A DNA stretch of 64,000 nt from Aureimonas sp. Leaf324 (GCF_001423245.1 NZ_LMOH01000005.1:1-64000), one strand, 5' to 3'. Shown: positions 1 through 8,681, counted from the first letter of the stretch. Numbers and translations are program-made. Notes: a model not told the origin generated them from the sequence alone.

Positions 1-16
1 GCCAGCGACAATCAGG

Positions 17-430
17 ATGATACGATCCCAATCGCCGCGACATGATCTGTCTCATTTAGATCGTCGCCAGCGTCTCACTCAGATTGTCGCGCTATACTGG
101 CTGACGGATGAGCAGATGGAGCGGTTGCGGCCGTTCTTTCCCAAGAGCCACGGCAGACCACGGGTCGACGATCAGCGGGTTTTGAGCGGCATCATCTTCG
201 TCAATCGCAACGGCCTGCGATGGCGCGATGCGCCCAAGGACTATGGTCCGGTGAAGACGCTGCACAACCGTTGGAAGCGTTGGGGTGAAGCGGGTGTCTT
301 CGTCCGAATGATGAAAGGTCTGGCCGCTGCCAATGCCGATCCCAAGACTCTTATGATCGACGCGACCTATCTGGAGGCACACCGCACGGTATCGAGCCTT
401 GCGGTCAAAAAGGGGGGCTTGGACGTCTGA
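17..430 (+). CDS. IS5-family transposase, first frame (N-terminal half)
   Basis: This 137-residue frame carries the IS5 N-terminal domain (LTDEQMERLRPFFP, then GRPRVDDQRVLSGI and GLRWRDAP) and the first catalytic Asp in MIDATYLEAH near residue 115. It ends soon after an A5G6 run at 407-417, and the rest of the enzyme is in the -1 frame. The first 23 or so residues before VALYWLTDEQ do not resemble the family, so the true start is uncertain; 17 is simply the first ATG visible. The element may begin upstream of the window. Confidence 0.85.
   Translation: MIRSQSPRHDLSHLDRRQRLTQIVALYWLTDEQMERLRPFFPKSHGRPRVDDQRVLSGIIFVNRNGLRWRDAPKDYGPVKTLHNRWKRWGEAGVFVRMMKGLAAANADPKTLMIDATYLEAHRTVSSLAVKKGGLDV
407..417 (+). 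other. Slippery run for -1 frameshift in transposase
   Basis: Five A residues followed by six G residues sit just before the stop of the first transposase frame. Slipping back one base here places the ribosome in the frame that reads GLGRLIGRTKGGMNTK and continues to 840. Fusing the two frames restores a normal IS5 transposase across RTKGG, which argues for programmed -1 frameshifting as known in the IS427 group rather than a random mutation. Confidence 0.75.
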
Positions 431-450
431 TCGGCCGCACCAAGGGCGGC

Positions 451-840
451 ATGAACACAAAGCTTCACGCCGTGGCCAATGCCAATGGCCGCCCGTTGAG
501 CTTCTTCCTGACCGCCCGGCCCGTCAGCGACTACACCGGCGCGGCAGCCTTGCTTGACGATCTGCCCAAGGCGCAGTGGCTGCTCGGCGATCACGGCTAC
601 GATGCTGACTGGTTCCGGGACGCTCTAGCAGCGAAGGGCATCAAACCCTGCATTCCGGGCCGACGGTCTCGCAATGTGCCTGTCAAACACGACAAGCGCC
701 GCTACCAGCGACGCAACCGCATCGAGATCATGTTCGGGCGGCTGAAGGACTGGCGCCGCGTCGCAACCCGCTACGACCGCTGTCCGACCGTCTTCTTCTC
801 CACCATCGCGCTCGCAGCTACCGTCCTGCTCTGGCTCTAA
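451..840 (+). CDS. IS5-family transposase, second frame (C-terminal half)
   Basis: This frame supplies the rest of the DDE catalytic core. The second Asp lies in LLGDHGYDADWF and the catalytic Glu in RRNRIEIMFGRLKDWRR. The frame is open from about 415, in the -1 frame relative to the first half, and in the fusion protein the sequence would begin with GRLIGRTKGG. The ATG at 451 is the first internal Met and probably not a real initiation site. It ends with LAATVLLWL, a normal IS5 C-terminus, so this half looks intact. Confidence 0.85.
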   Translation: MNTKLHAVANANGRPLSFFLTARPVSDYTGAAALLDDLPKAQWLLGDHGYDADWFRDALAAKGIKPCIPGRRSRNVPVKHDKRRYQRRNRIEIMFGRLKDWRRVATRYDRCPTVFFSTIALAATVLLWL

Positions 841-841
841 G

Positions 842-856
842 CTATGAGTCCTGGCC
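842..856 (+). repeat. Candidate right terminal inverted repeat of IS5 element
   Basis: The sequence CTATGAGTCCTGGCC directly follows the transposase stop. Its complement, GGCCAGGACTCATAG, resembles the ends of IS427-group elements as I remember them. The partner end is outside the window, so the exact boundary is unproven. Confidence 0.5.
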
Positions 857-1084
857 TAAACAATAGCATGTCTTTCGCGCGTCAGACGAAAATTATTTTT
901 GTGCTCAGCCGAATACTTGCGACCCAGCTCTGGCATGATGGACCAAGGCGTAAGACCTGGTTCCACTGATAGATTGCAGGAGTGGGCGCATCTGGCGTGA
1001 AGCCCTCCCGCGAAGTCACCGTATGCGTGCCAGCCCAAGTCAATGTTTGTCATGCATTGACATTGACCAGAACTCATCCCTAAA

Positions 1085-1095
1085 TGGTCTTACCA
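1085..1095 (+). promoter_or_regulatory. FadR-type GntR operator
   Basis: TGGTCTTACCA is a perfect inverted repeat (TGGT, three bases, ACCA). It matches the TGGTNNNACCA core known for FadR-subfamily GntR operators such as the E. coli FadR site. It overlaps the first possible ATG (1084) of the GntR gene. It would therefore work as an autoregulatory site only if translation begins downstream, at 1108 or 1111. Confidence 0.65.
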
Positions 1096-1107
1096 CGGAC
1101 GGATCAC

Positions 1108-1923
1108 ATGATGAGCAGTGACGTTTCCATCACGCGCGGCGACGCCGACACCCGAAGCGGCTACGAACGGGTCGTCTCGTTTCTGCGCGAGCAGCTCCTG
1201 TCCGGGCAGTTGAAGACCGGCGACTGCCTCCTGCCCGAGCGTGAACTGTCGGCCCGGCTGAACGTCAGCCGCCCCATGCTGCGCGAGGCGCTTCGCGCCC
1301 TGGCGATGATCGGAGCCGTCGAGATCCGGCACGGCGTCGGAACGATCGTGAAGCGGCCGGACGTCTCGACGCTGGGGGAGTTCTTCTCCTTCGTCCTCGC
1401 GCAGCAGGCCGATGTCATCGACGACATCATGGAGGCGCGCATCGCGATCGAGCACCATGCCGTGCGTCTCGCCTGCCGCCGGGCGACGCAGCCCGATCTC
1501 GACCGGATCGCCGACGCCTTGAAGCTGATCGCCGAAACCATCCGCGACGTCGAAGCGGGCGGCGCGGCCGATTTCCGCTTCCACGAGGCGATCGTGCGCG
1601 CCGCCCATTCGCCGACGCTCGTCAGCATCTACGGCTCGCTCTCGGCCCTGATGATGCGCTCGCATCTCGACCGCCGCGAGCAGATCATCCGGATCGAGGG
1701 GATCGACGAGTTCCTGATCGACCACCATCGTCTGATCTTCTCCGCCATCGTCGACCGCGACGCACCGAAGGCCGACGACCTCCTCACCCGCCATTTCGAG
1801 ATCGGCGCCGAGTTCCGACGCCGGGCCACCATGCTCGAGACCGCGCACCGGATGGGGGAGCGCCGAGGCGCAGCCTCGCCTGCCGTCCCATCGAACGACC
1901 CGAACGCAAGGACCCATCCATGA
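1108..1923 (+). CDS. FadR-subfamily GntR transcriptional regulator
   Basis: An N-terminal winged helix-turn-helix (YERVVSFLREQLLSGQLKTG, LPERELSARLNVSRPMLREAL, GAVEIRHGVGTIV) is followed by an all-helical FCD ligand domain. The FCD His and Asp metal-binding residues are plausible in EARIAIEHHAVR and ADFRFHEAI. FCD-type regulators usually bind organic or sugar acids. I chose ATG 1108 rather than 1084 because the earlier ATG lies in a TGGTNNNACCA operator; ATG 1111 is equally possible. The stop overlaps the next gene by ATGA, so it heads, and probably controls, the operon through 6270. Confidence 0.9.
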   Translation: MMSSDVSITRGDADTRSGYERVVSFLREQLLSGQLKTGDCLLPERELSARLNVSRPMLREALRALAMIGAVEIRHGVGTIVKRPDVSTLGEFFSFVLAQQADVIDDIMEARIAIEHHAVRLACRRATQPDLDRIADALKLIAETIRDVEAGGAADFRFHEAIVRAAHSPTLVSIYGSLSALMMRSHLDRREQIIRIEGIDEFLIDHHRLIFSAIVDRDAPKADDLLTRHFEIGAEFRRRATMLETAHRMGERRGAASPAVPSNDPNARTHP

Positions 1924-2366
1924 AGATCGTCATCGGCAGCGACCACGCCGGCTTTCCGCTGAAGGCTGAGGTGATCGAGCATCTGAAGGCCGGGGGCCAC
2001 GAGATCGAGGACGTCGGCAGCTTCGATCCGAACCCAGTCGACTTCCCCGACATCGCCCGGCTCGTCTGCGACAAGGTGCGCGGCAAGGAGGCCGAGCGCG
2101 GCCTTCTCGTCTGCGGCACGGGCGTCGGCGCCGCGATCGCGGCCAACAAGATCCGCGGCATCCGCGCCGCCGTCTGCCACGATGTCCATTCGGCCCACCA
2201 GTCGGTGGAGCACGACGACGTCAACGTCATGTGCATCGGCGCCCAGATCGTCGGCCCCTGGCTCGCCAACGACCTCGTCGACGCCTTCTTCGCCGCCGCG
2301 TTCGATCGCAACGAGGACTTCGTGCGCCGCGTCGACAAGCTCGCCCAGCTCGAAACCGCAGACTGA
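1920..2366 (+). CDS. rpiB: RpiB/LacAB-family sugar-phosphate isomerase
   Basis: At 148 residues this is the normal length for the RpiB family, which interconverts aldose and ketose phosphates in the cytoplasm. It starts MKIVIGSDHAG, keeps the catalytic Cys65 in LVCGTGVGAAIAANK and the family His98 in VEHDDVNVMCIG. The usual SAR-M stretch before that His is replaced by SAHQS, so the substrate may not be ribose 5-phosphate. RpiB relatives acting on erythrose or erythrulose 4-phosphate are known in rhizobia and Brucella. ATGA overlap couples it to the GntR gene. Its place beside a hydroxyacid dehydrogenase and an uptake system points to a catabolic role. Confidence 0.88.
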   Translation: MKIVIGSDHAGFPLKAEVIEHLKAGGHEIEDVGSFDPNPVDFPDIARLVCDKVRGKEAERGLLVCGTGVGAAIAANKIRGIRAAVCHDVHSAHQSVEHDDVNVMCIGAQIVGPWLANDLVDAFFAAAFDRNEDFVRRVDKLAQLETAD

Positions 2367-2400
2367 CCCATCGGACGATGGCTTCGGGAGGAGGTCAGGG

Positions 2401-3321
2401 ATGAACGACACAGACGCGATGCGGATCGGCTTCGTCGGCCTCGGCACGATGGGCCGCGAAATGGCCCGCAACCTGGTCGAGGCGGGGTATGCCGTCACCG
2501 CCCACGACATCGATCCGGCGGCCGTCGAGGTCCTGGCGACGATCGGGGCCCGGCCCGCGCTAAGCGTCGCGGATGTCGGCGCCAGCGCGGACGTCGTCGT
2601 CACCATGCTGCCCGATACCCCGCATGTCGAGGAGGTGGCGCTCGGCGTGGGCGGTCTCGTCGAGACGATGCGTCCGGGCACCGCCCTCGTGGACATGAGC
2701 ACGATCTCGCCGGTGGCGACGCGGGCCATGGCGGAGCGTCTCGCCGCCTCCGGCATCGCCATGCTCGACGCGCCCGTGTCGGGCGGCCCGATCGGCGCAA
2801 AGAATGCGGCGCTCTCGATCATGGTGGGAGGCGACGCGCAGGCCTTCGAGCGCGTTCGGCCCGTCCTTTCGGCCATGGGGACCACGATCTCGCACGTGGG
2901 CGCCAGCGGCGCCGGCCAGACGGTGAAGCTCTGCAACCAGCTCGTCTGCGGCGTGAACCTCCAGGCCATCTGCGAGGCGCTGGCGCTCGGCCGTGCCTGC
3001 GGGGTCGATCTCGACCAGATGCGCGAGGTGCTGCTCGGCGGCTCGGCGTCGTCCTGGATGCTCGACAAGCTCGGGCCGGCGATGATCGCGGGAGACGCCG
3101 GGGCGGGCTTTCGCATCGACCTGATGCTGAAGGACCTGCGCCTGACGCTCGAGATGGCGCAGGCGCGCTCGGTGCCGCTGCCTGCGACCTCGCTCGTGAC
3201 CACGCAGTATCTCGAGGCCAAGGCGCATGGCGAGGGGGCCAACGGCAACCAGGCCCTGTTCCGCGTCTACGACCGGATGACGGGGCAGCGTGCCGCCGGC
3301 GCGCCGGACGGGCGGCCATGA
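2401..3321 (+). CDS. Beta-hydroxyacid dehydrogenase (GarR/HIBADH-like)
   Basis: This 306-residue NAD(P)-dependent enzyme has the Rossmann glycine motif IGFVGLGTMG at residues 9-18, the substrate loop DAPVSGGPIGA at 123-133 and the catalytic Lys176 in GQTVKLCNQ. These define the 3-hydroxyisobutyrate / tartronate-semialdehyde reductase superfamily. The start is set by the Shine-Dalgarno stretch GGGAGGAGGTC just before ATG 2401; the longer open frame upstream only shadows rpiB. Its stop overlaps the first permease by ATGA. The context suggests oxidation or reduction of a hydroxyacid derived from the imported compound; the exact substrate cannot be read from sequence. Confidence 0.88.
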   Translation: MNDTDAMRIGFVGLGTMGREMARNLVEAGYAVTAHDIDPAAVEVLATIGARPALSVADVGASADVVVTMLPDTPHVEEVALGVGGLVETMRPGTALVDMSTISPVATRAMAERLAASGIAMLDAPVSGGPIGAKNAALSIMVGGDAQAFERVRPVLSAMGTTISHVGASGAGQTVKLCNQLVCGVNLQAICEALALGRACGVDLDQMREVLLGGSASSWMLDKLGPAMIAGDAGAGFRIDLMLKDLRLTLEMAQARSVPLPATSLVTTQYLEAKAHGEGANGNQALFRVYDRMTGQRAAGAPDGRP

Positions 3322-3995
3322 GCCTCGACTTCACCGCCATCTTCGCCCGCTGGCAGATGCTGCAGGACGGCCTTCTCCTCACCATCCAGCTTGCGGCCGT
3401 GACGACGCTGACCGGATTCCTGATCGGCACGGCCTGCGCGATCGCCCGCCGGTCGAGCCTGAGTTGGGCATCCAGGGCAGCGGGCATCTACATCGAGAGC
3501 ATCCGCAACACGCCGTTCCTCGTGCAGATCTTCGTCGTCTATTTCGGGCTGTCGAGCCTCGGCTTCTCGTTCTCCGCCGTCACCGTCGCGATCATCGCGC
3601 TGACCATCAATGTCGGCGCCTACACGGCCGAAATCATGCGGGCCGGGTTCGACTCCGTGCATCGGGGACAGTGGGAGGCGGCCGAGTGCCTCGGCCTGTC
3701 GAAGCCCAAGGCCTACTGGCACGTCGCGCTGCGCCCGGCGATGGAGCGCGTCTACCCCTCGCTCACCAGCCAGTTCATCCTCCTGATGCTGGCGTCCTCT
3801 GTCACCTCGCAGATCTCCGTCGAGGAGCTGACGGCCGCCGCCAACTTCATCCAGTCCGAGACCTACCGGCCCTTCGAGACCTTTCTTGTGGCGGCGGTCC
3901 TCTATCTCGGGCTTTCGCTCCTGATGCGCCTCGTCTTCTGGCTCTTCGGCCTCCTCATCTTCCCGCGGCTGCGACGCCTCGGAACCGCCTTGTGA
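3318..3995 (+). CDS. Polar amino acid-type ABC transporter permease (HisM/GltK-like)
   Basis: This 225-residue inner-membrane protein has about five hydrophobic segments. Its cytoplasmic EAA loop, EAAECLGLSKPKAYWHVALR (from about residue 118), docks on the ATPase. The N-terminal pattern MLQDGLLLTIQLAAVTT and the motif ESIRNTPFLVQIF are typical of the PAAT family (His, Glu, Gln, opines). It forms a heterodimer with the next gene. Start ATG overlaps the upstream stop, and only about 10 bases separate it from the second permease. Confidence 0.92.
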   Translation: MSLDFTAIFARWQMLQDGLLLTIQLAAVTTLTGFLIGTACAIARRSSLSWASRAAGIYIESIRNTPFLVQIFVVYFGLSSLGFSFSAVTVAIIALTINVGAYTAEIMRAGFDSVHRGQWEAAECLGLSKPKAYWHVALRPAMERVYPSLTSQFILLMLASSVTSQISVEELTAAANFIQSETYRPFETFLVAAVLYLGLSLLMRLVFWLFGLLIFPRLRRLGTAL

Positions 3996-4005
3996 GGACG
4001 CGGCC

Positions 4006-4680
4006 ATGAACACCGCCGTCAATCTCGGCCACCTCCAGTTCCTTCTCACCGGCGCCCTGTGGACGCTCGTCCTGTCGCTGATGGCCTTCATCGGCGGAGG
4101 GCTCGTCGGCTTCCTGGTCGCGCTCGGGCGCACTGCGCCCTGGCGGGCCCTGCGGATCGTCGCCGGAGTCTACGTCACGGTGGTGCAGGGCACGCCGCTC
4201 CTGATCATCCTCTTCATCACCTATTTCGGCCTGCCGACGCTCGGTTATTCCATCTCGCCGCTGCTGGCGGCCGGCCTGTCGCTGACGATCTACGTGGGCG
4301 CCTATCTCGGCGAGATCTGGCGCGGTTGCCTCCAGTCGGTGCCGAAAGCCCAGTGGGAAGCGGCCGAGTGCCTGGCGCTGTCGAAGACCGCCCGGATGTT
4401 CCAGGTGATCCTGCCGCAGGCGATCCGCATCGCGACGCCGCCGACCGTCGGCTTCTGCGTCCAGATCATCAAGAACACCTCGCTCGCCTCCGTCGTCGGC
4501 TTCGTGGAGCTTGCCCGCGCCGGGCAGCTCATCAACAACTCGATCTTCGAGCCCTTCCTGATCTACGTGATCGTTGCCGCCCTCTACTTCTGCCTCTGCT
4601 ATCCGGTATCGCTTCTCAGCCGCCGTCTGGAGCAGCGCGGCGCAGCGCGTCTTCGCACCCTCAAGGCGCTGTCGGCATGA
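4006..4680 (+). CDS. Polar amino acid-type ABC transporter permease (HisQ-like)
   Basis: This 224-residue paralogue of the preceding permease has the EAA loop [20 protein letters not shown] and the PAAT motif [19 protein letters not shown]. The two proteins presumably form the heterodimeric channel. ATGA overlap at 4677-4680 couples it to the ATPase gene. In this family such transporters also carry opines and amino sugar acids, which fits the unusual catabolic partners encoded upstream better than a simple amino acid would. Confidence 0.92.
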   Translation: MNTAVNLGHLQFLLTGALWTLVLSLMAFIGGGLVGFLVALGRTAPWRALRIVAGVYVTVVQGTPLLIILFITYFGLPTLGYSISPLLAAGLSLTIYVGAYLGEIWRGCLQSVPKAQWEAAECLALSKTARMFQVILPQAIRIATPPTVGFCVQIIKNTSLASVVGFVELARAGQLINNSIFEPFLIYVIVAALYFCLCYPVSLLSRRLEQRGAARLRTLKALSA

Positions 4681-5432
4681 CCGCGGCTCCCACTCAGGAT
4701 ACAGCCATGCCCATCGTCGCCCTCAAGGACGTCAGGAAGAGCTTCGGGTCCGTCCAGGTGCTGCACGGCGTCTCGTTCTGCGTCGAGAAGGGCGAGGTCG
4801 TCGCGCTCATCGGGGCGAGCGGCTCGGGCAAGTCCACGGCGCTGCGCTGCATCGACCGGTTGGAAGTCATCGACGGCGGCGAGATCGAGGTCTGCGGCCA
4901 CCGGGTCGACGACCCGAAGCTCGACCTCAGGCGGCTGCGCCAGGACGTCGGCATCGTCTTCCAGAGCTACAACCTTTTCCCGCACCTGACGATCGCCGAG
5001 AACATCATGCTGGCGCCGCGCTCGGTGAAGAAGATGGCGAAGGCAGAGGCGCGGGCGGTGGCCGAGGGCGTTCTCGCCAAGGTGGGCCTCGCCGAGAAGG
5101 CGGACCAGTATCCCGAGCAACTGTCGGGCGGTCAGCAGCAGCGCGCTGCGATCGCCCGTTCGCTGGCGATGGAGCCCAAGGTCATGCTCTTCGACGAGGT
5201 GACCTCGGCGCTCGATCCCAAGCTCACCGGCGAAGTGCTGCGCGTCATCGAGAGCTTGGCCGCTGGCGGCATGACGATGATCATGGTGACGCACGAGATG
5301 AACTTCGCCCGGCGCATCGCCGACCAGGTCGTGTTCATGCACCAGGGCCGCATCCACGAACACGGGACGGCCGGGATTCTCGACCGGCCGGCAACGCCGG
5401 AGCTGCGCGACTTCGTCGCCGAAGAACTGTGA
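4677..5432 (+). CDS. Polar amino acid-type ABC transporter ATPase (HisP/GlnQ-like)
   Basis: This 251-residue protein has Walker [11 protein letters not shown]-loop [10 protein letters not shown], signature LSGGQQQR, Walker [12 protein letters not shown] and switch MVTHEM, all intact. It powers the two permeases encoded just upstream. The start ATG at 4677 overlaps the upstream stop as ATGA; the much longer open frame upstream is a shadow of the second permease. A second in-frame Met at 4707, just before [13 protein letters not shown], is also possible. Confidence 0.93.
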   Translation: MTAAPTQDTAMPIVALKDVRKSFGSVQVLHGVSFCVEKGEVVALIGASGSGKSTALRCIDRLEVIDGGEIEVCGHRVDDPKLDLRRLRQDVGIVFQSYNLFPHLTIAENIMLAPRSVKKMAKAEARAVAEGVLAKVGLAEKADQYPEQLSGGQQQRAAIARSLAMEPKVMLFDEVTSALDPKLTGEVLRVIESLAAGGMTMIMVTHEMNFARRIADQVVFMHQGRIHEHGTAGILDRPATPELRDFVAEEL

Positions 5433-5475
5433 CGGCGGGGCGACCCAGAACCCGCCGCATCAAGGGAGGAACCCC

Positions 5476-6270
5476 ATGACGCTGAAGACGCTCACCGCCG
5501 CTGCCGCGATCCTAGCGACGCTCGCCGCCGGTATCGCCCCCGCCGCGGCCGATGCGCTGGCCGACATCATGGCCGCCAAGAAGATCCGCATCGCCACCGA
5601 CATGGCGATCCCGCCATCGGGCATGCTCGACGCCAACCTCCAGCCGACGGGTTCCGATGTCGAGACGGCCAAGCTCCTCGCCGCCGACTGGGGTCTGGAA
5701 CTCGAGTTCGTCCAGACCACGGGCGCGACGCGCATTCCGAACCTTCAGACCAACAAGGCCGACATCGTGATCTCGACGCTGTCGGTCACACCGCAGCGCG
5801 CCGAGGTCATCGACTTCTCCAAACCCTATGCCGCGCTCCAATCGGTGGTCGGCGCTCCGAAGGCCTCGACGATCGCTGGCTGGGACGACGTGCGCGGCCA
5901 GGCGATCACCGTGACCCGAGGCACCACGCAGGACACCGAGCTGACGGGCCTTGCCTCCGAAAAGGGCTTCACCGTCACCCGCTACGACGACGACGCCACG
6001 ATGGTGACGGCGGCCGTCAGCGGACAGGCCAAGATGGTGGCAACCTCCGCGACGCTGGTGAACCAGATCGGGCAGCGCAACCCGGACCTCGCCTACGAGC
6101 CGAAGTTCGTGATCCGCACCTTCGATCTCGCGATCGGCCTGCGCAAGAACGAGCCCGAACTGAAGGCCAAGCTCGACGAGTGGGTCGCCGCCAACCTCAA
6201 GAACGGCAAGCTCAACGAGATCTACCAGCGCTTCCACGGCTCCGCCCTGCCGGCTGAGATGTTGCAGTAG
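5476..6270 (+). CDS. Family 3 periplasmic substrate-binding protein
   Basis: This 264-residue protein has a clear signal peptide (MTLKTLTAAAAILATLAAG, cleavage near AAADA at residue 25). It then has the SBP_bac_3 fold pattern IRIATDMAIPPSGM, GSDVETAKLLAADWGLELEFV, and the domain-2 region ITVTRGTTQDTEL. The typical arginine of amino-acid binders that follows the first hinge is not obvious; STLSVTPQRAEVIDFSKPY is present. It completes the transporter begun at 3318. A Shine-Dalgarno AAGGGAGG precedes the start. The ligand is unknown; the operon suggests a sugar-acid-like or amino-sugar-acid compound. Confidence 0.9.
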   Translation: MTLKTLTAAAAILATLAAGIAPAAADALADIMAAKKIRIATDMAIPPSGMLDANLQPTGSDVETAKLLAADWGLELEFVQTTGATRIPNLQTNKADIVISTLSVTPQRAEVIDFSKPYAALQSVVGAPKASTIAGWDDVRGQAITVTRGTTQDTELTGLASEKGFTVTRYDDDATMVTAAVSGQAKMVATSATLVNQIGQRNPDLAYEPKFVIRTFDLAIGLRKNEPELKAKLDEWVAANLKNGKLNEIYQRFHGSALPAEMLQ

Positions 6271-6537
6271 ATCAAATGCGCGGGGCGGTCGATTGTCCGT
6301 TCGCCTCGCGCCCCCAGCTTTCCCAGGCGCTCAACCCAGCTGCATGGCCTTCGTCGCGAAGATCCTGCTGCGCCTTACAACCCGACGCTCCGCTCTCAGC
6401 CCTATGATGCCGATGTATCGACATGCCAACTTGTTGAACGGGCTCGCGTTCGGAGAGAGAACTCGCCATCGAAGGACGCTGGGAGCCGAGCCCACGCGCT
6501 GGCACGCGTTCTTCATTCGCTGAGCGGCGCTCTCGAT

Positions 6538-7359
6538 TCACTCGCCGCTGAGTTGCTGGAGTTCTAAAAGATCGATCCGGCCTTCGAGGTAATCGGACCG
6601 GGCCTGCCGTGCGGTCGACGACACCTCGCGACCGTGCACGATGGCCCGCAGCTCGAACTCCCTCACGACGGCACCGCGGTCCGGCGCGCCGACCGCTTGC
6701 AGGAAGCCGACCTCCGGGCCATCGATGACCGCGGCCGTCAGAATACCCGATTGGAAGGCACCGGTGTCGATGGAGATACGGTTCGCGGTCACGACCGGCA
6801 CATCGCCGACGATCGTGTGACCATGCACCACCCGGCGCGGCAGCAGTCCGTCGTGATCGAGGAACTCGTGGCGGATCCAGAGCAGATCCTGCTCGGCCTG
6901 GAGTTCGAGCGCCACCCCCGGCCTGATCCCCGCATGCACGAAAAGATACGTGCCGTCATCGTGCGTCAGGCGAAGGGCTGCTAGGAATTGCGCATGACGA
7001 CTGAGCATCGGATCCGAACTGCTGGCGGACTCGCGATCGAGCCCATAGCTGACGACCGTGTGCCCGTAGAGAAGCCATGCCCAGTCCGGCAGCCCCTGGC
7101 CCGACGTGACGGCTCGGACGAACAGATCGTCGTGATTGCCGCGCAAGCAGACGAATTCGTCCTGCGAACGCTTCGGACCTGCCATCAGGCGCTCGATGAC
7201 CCCGCGAGAATCCGCTCCGCGGTCGACGTAGTCGCCGGTGAAGACGATCCTGGCCTGTGCGCCACGGGTCTCGGCGTCGCCCTCGACCTTGCCGAGGAGA
7301 TCGTCCAGGAGATCGAGGCGGCCGTGAATGTCCCCGATCGCATATGTGACTGTACGCAT
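6538..7359 (-). CDS. PPP-family metallophosphatase (Ser/Thr phosphatase / ApaH-like)
   Basis: The metal-binding signatures of the PPP superfamily are all present in order: GDIHGR at residue 8, GDYVDRGADS, RGNHD and FVHAGI, with a later VVHGHT. Family members are protein phosphatases (PrpA-like) or dinucleoside polyphosphatases; the sequence does not decide between them. I start at MRTVTYAIGDIHG because the 14 residues before it have no family resemblance; an in-frame ATG at 7383 is an alternative. It is transcribed divergently from the desaturase and convergently with the operon ending at 6270. Confidence 0.88.
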   Translation of the reverse strand: MRTVTYAIGDIHGRLDLLDDLLGKVEGDAETRGAQARIVFTGDYVDRGADSRGVIERLMAGPKRSQDEFVCLRGNHDDLFVRAVTSGQGLPDWAWLLYGHTVVSYGLDRESASSSDPMLSRHAQFLAALRLTHDDGTYLFVHAGIRPGVALELQAEQDLLWIRHEFLDHDGLLPRRVVHGHTIVGDVPVVTANRISIDTGAFQSGILTAAVIDGPEVGFLQAVGAPDRGAVVREFELRAIVHGREVSSTARQARSDYLEGRIDLLELQQLSGE

Positions 7360-7478
7360 GCGTGTCGCTCTACAGACCGCCATCCCAGGGTGCAACTTCA
7401 AAGGGCCTCGCCCCTTCGGTCACGGCCGTTCCCTCCTGTTTGGGCTCGGCATCGCAACATGGCTCGCGATCTCGTTGA

Positions 7479-8588
7479 TTGCCTGCGTCCCGTCGCCATG
7501 CGACGAGGACGCCGACCCGGTCGCCTTCAGGGTCTCACCATTGGATCGATCGATTGTCATTTCCGCATGTCGCGCCTGGACGCAGCTTCCAGCGCTCGCC
7601 CTTGAGCCTCGACGAGGCCGAGATCCGCCGCTTGTCGCGTCACTGCCTTCGCTACCGCGATGCCGACGACCGTACGGCCTGGATCCAGCTCAGTACGACG
7701 CTCGGTCTGTTCCTTTTAACAGTGGGACTGATGCTGTACGGAGCGGCATCGGGCGCGTACGCGCTTCTCGCGCTGTTTCTTCCCGCCGGTGGACTTCTCG
7801 TACGCTTGTTCGGCGTTCAGCACGACTGCGGCCACAACTCGTTCTTCGCATCCCGAAACACCAACCGCTTCGTCGGGCGCCTCCTCAGCGTCTTCACTCT
7901 GACGCCCTTCGGCTACTGGAGCCGCTCGCACGCCGTGCATCATACGACGGCGGGCGATCTCGGACGGCGCGGGATCGGCGACGTCGACACCTTGACGGTC
8001 GACGAATACGTGGCGCTGCCGCGCGGTGCGAAGCTGCGCTACCGCATCTATCGCCACCCCTTGTTTCTCCATGTGCTCGGGCCGCCGCTCTATTTCATCC
8101 TGTTGCAGCGCTCGCCCTTCGGGCAGGCGCTCCCCGTTCAGGATGCCTGGCGCAGCATCATGGGGCTGAACCTTGCCCTCTTGCTCGTCTACGGTGGTCT
8201 GGTCGCTGCGTTCGGCGTGGCCGCAGTCGCTCTGGTGGTGCTGCCGACGGCCCTCGTCGCATCCTGGGTCGGCGGCTGGCTCTTCTTCGTGCAGCACCAG
8301 TTCGAGGACACGCATTGGGAAACGTCGGATGAGTGGAGCCTGCAGCGCGCGGCGCTCAGCGGCAGTTCCTACTACGTGATGCCGAAGGTGCTGCAGTGGT
8401 TCACCGGCAATATCGGTCTCCATCACATCCACCATCTGAACCCTCGGATCCCCAACTACCGCCTCCAGTCGTGCCTCGACGACGAACCAGCGCTGGGAAC
8501 GCTGTCGCGCTTGACGATCCGCGAGAGCCTCCAGTGCATCGGACTGGCATTGTGGAACCCCGCCCAGCGTAAACTCGTCTCGTTCTGA
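7479..8588 (+). CDS. Fatty acid desaturase (membrane di-iron, DesA-like)
   Basis: The three histidine boxes of acyl-lipid desaturases are visible: HDCGH (near residue 124), HAVHH (near 160) and HHIHHL (near 312), with QHQFED in between. Several hydrophobic segments match an integral membrane enzyme of about 330 residues. The outermost ATG is 7479, but the first 41 residues look unlike protein; a TTG at 7602 before SLDEAEIRRLSRHC gives a family-like start. It probably introduces a double bond into membrane fatty acyl chains. It stands alone, divergent from the PPP phosphatase. Confidence 0.88.
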   Translation: MPASRRHATRTPTRSPSGSHHWIDRLSFPHVAPGRSFQRSPLSLDEAEIRRLSRHCLRYRDADDRTAWIQLSTTLGLFLLTVGLMLYGAASGAYALLALFLPAGGLLVRLFGVQHDCGHNSFFASRNTNRFVGRLLSVFTLTPFGYWSRSHAVHHTTAGDLGRRGIGDVDTLTVDEYVALPRGAKLRYRIYRHPLFLHVLGPPLYFILLQRSPFGQALPVQDAWRSIMGLNLALLLVYGGLVAAFGVAAVALVVLPTALVASWVGGWLFFVQHQFEDTHWETSDEWSLQRAALSGSSYYVMPKVLQWFTGNIGLHHIHHLNPRIPNYRLQSCLDDEPALGTLSRLTIRESLQCIGLALWNPAQRKLVSF

Positions 8589-8681
8589 GGAAGTCAGGCC
8601 GCTCGGGCCGGCGCCAGGCGCACACCGGCATACGCCTTCTCCGTTTGGGGACCTCCGGGACCATCTGTCCTGGGAGGGCTG

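Larger units (their letters stand above)
1..857 (+). mobile_element. IS5-family insertion sequence, left end outside window
   Basis: The element is recognised from its transposase, which is encoded in two overlapping frames, and from a candidate right terminal repeat at 842-856. No matching left terminal repeat lies in the first 60 bases, so the element begins before the window and its target-site duplication cannot be checked. The two-frame layout joined by a slippery run is the usual architecture of the IS427 group of IS5. The downstream neighbour is a GntR regulator starting about 250 bases later, so the insertion sits upstream of an intact operon. Confidence 0.85.

Noticed and set aside
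2182-2400. An upstream extension of the hydroxyacid dehydrogenase to 2182
   Set aside because: The added part is Ser/Arg/Pro-rich shadow of rpiB; a strong Shine-Dalgarno lies right before ATG 2401.
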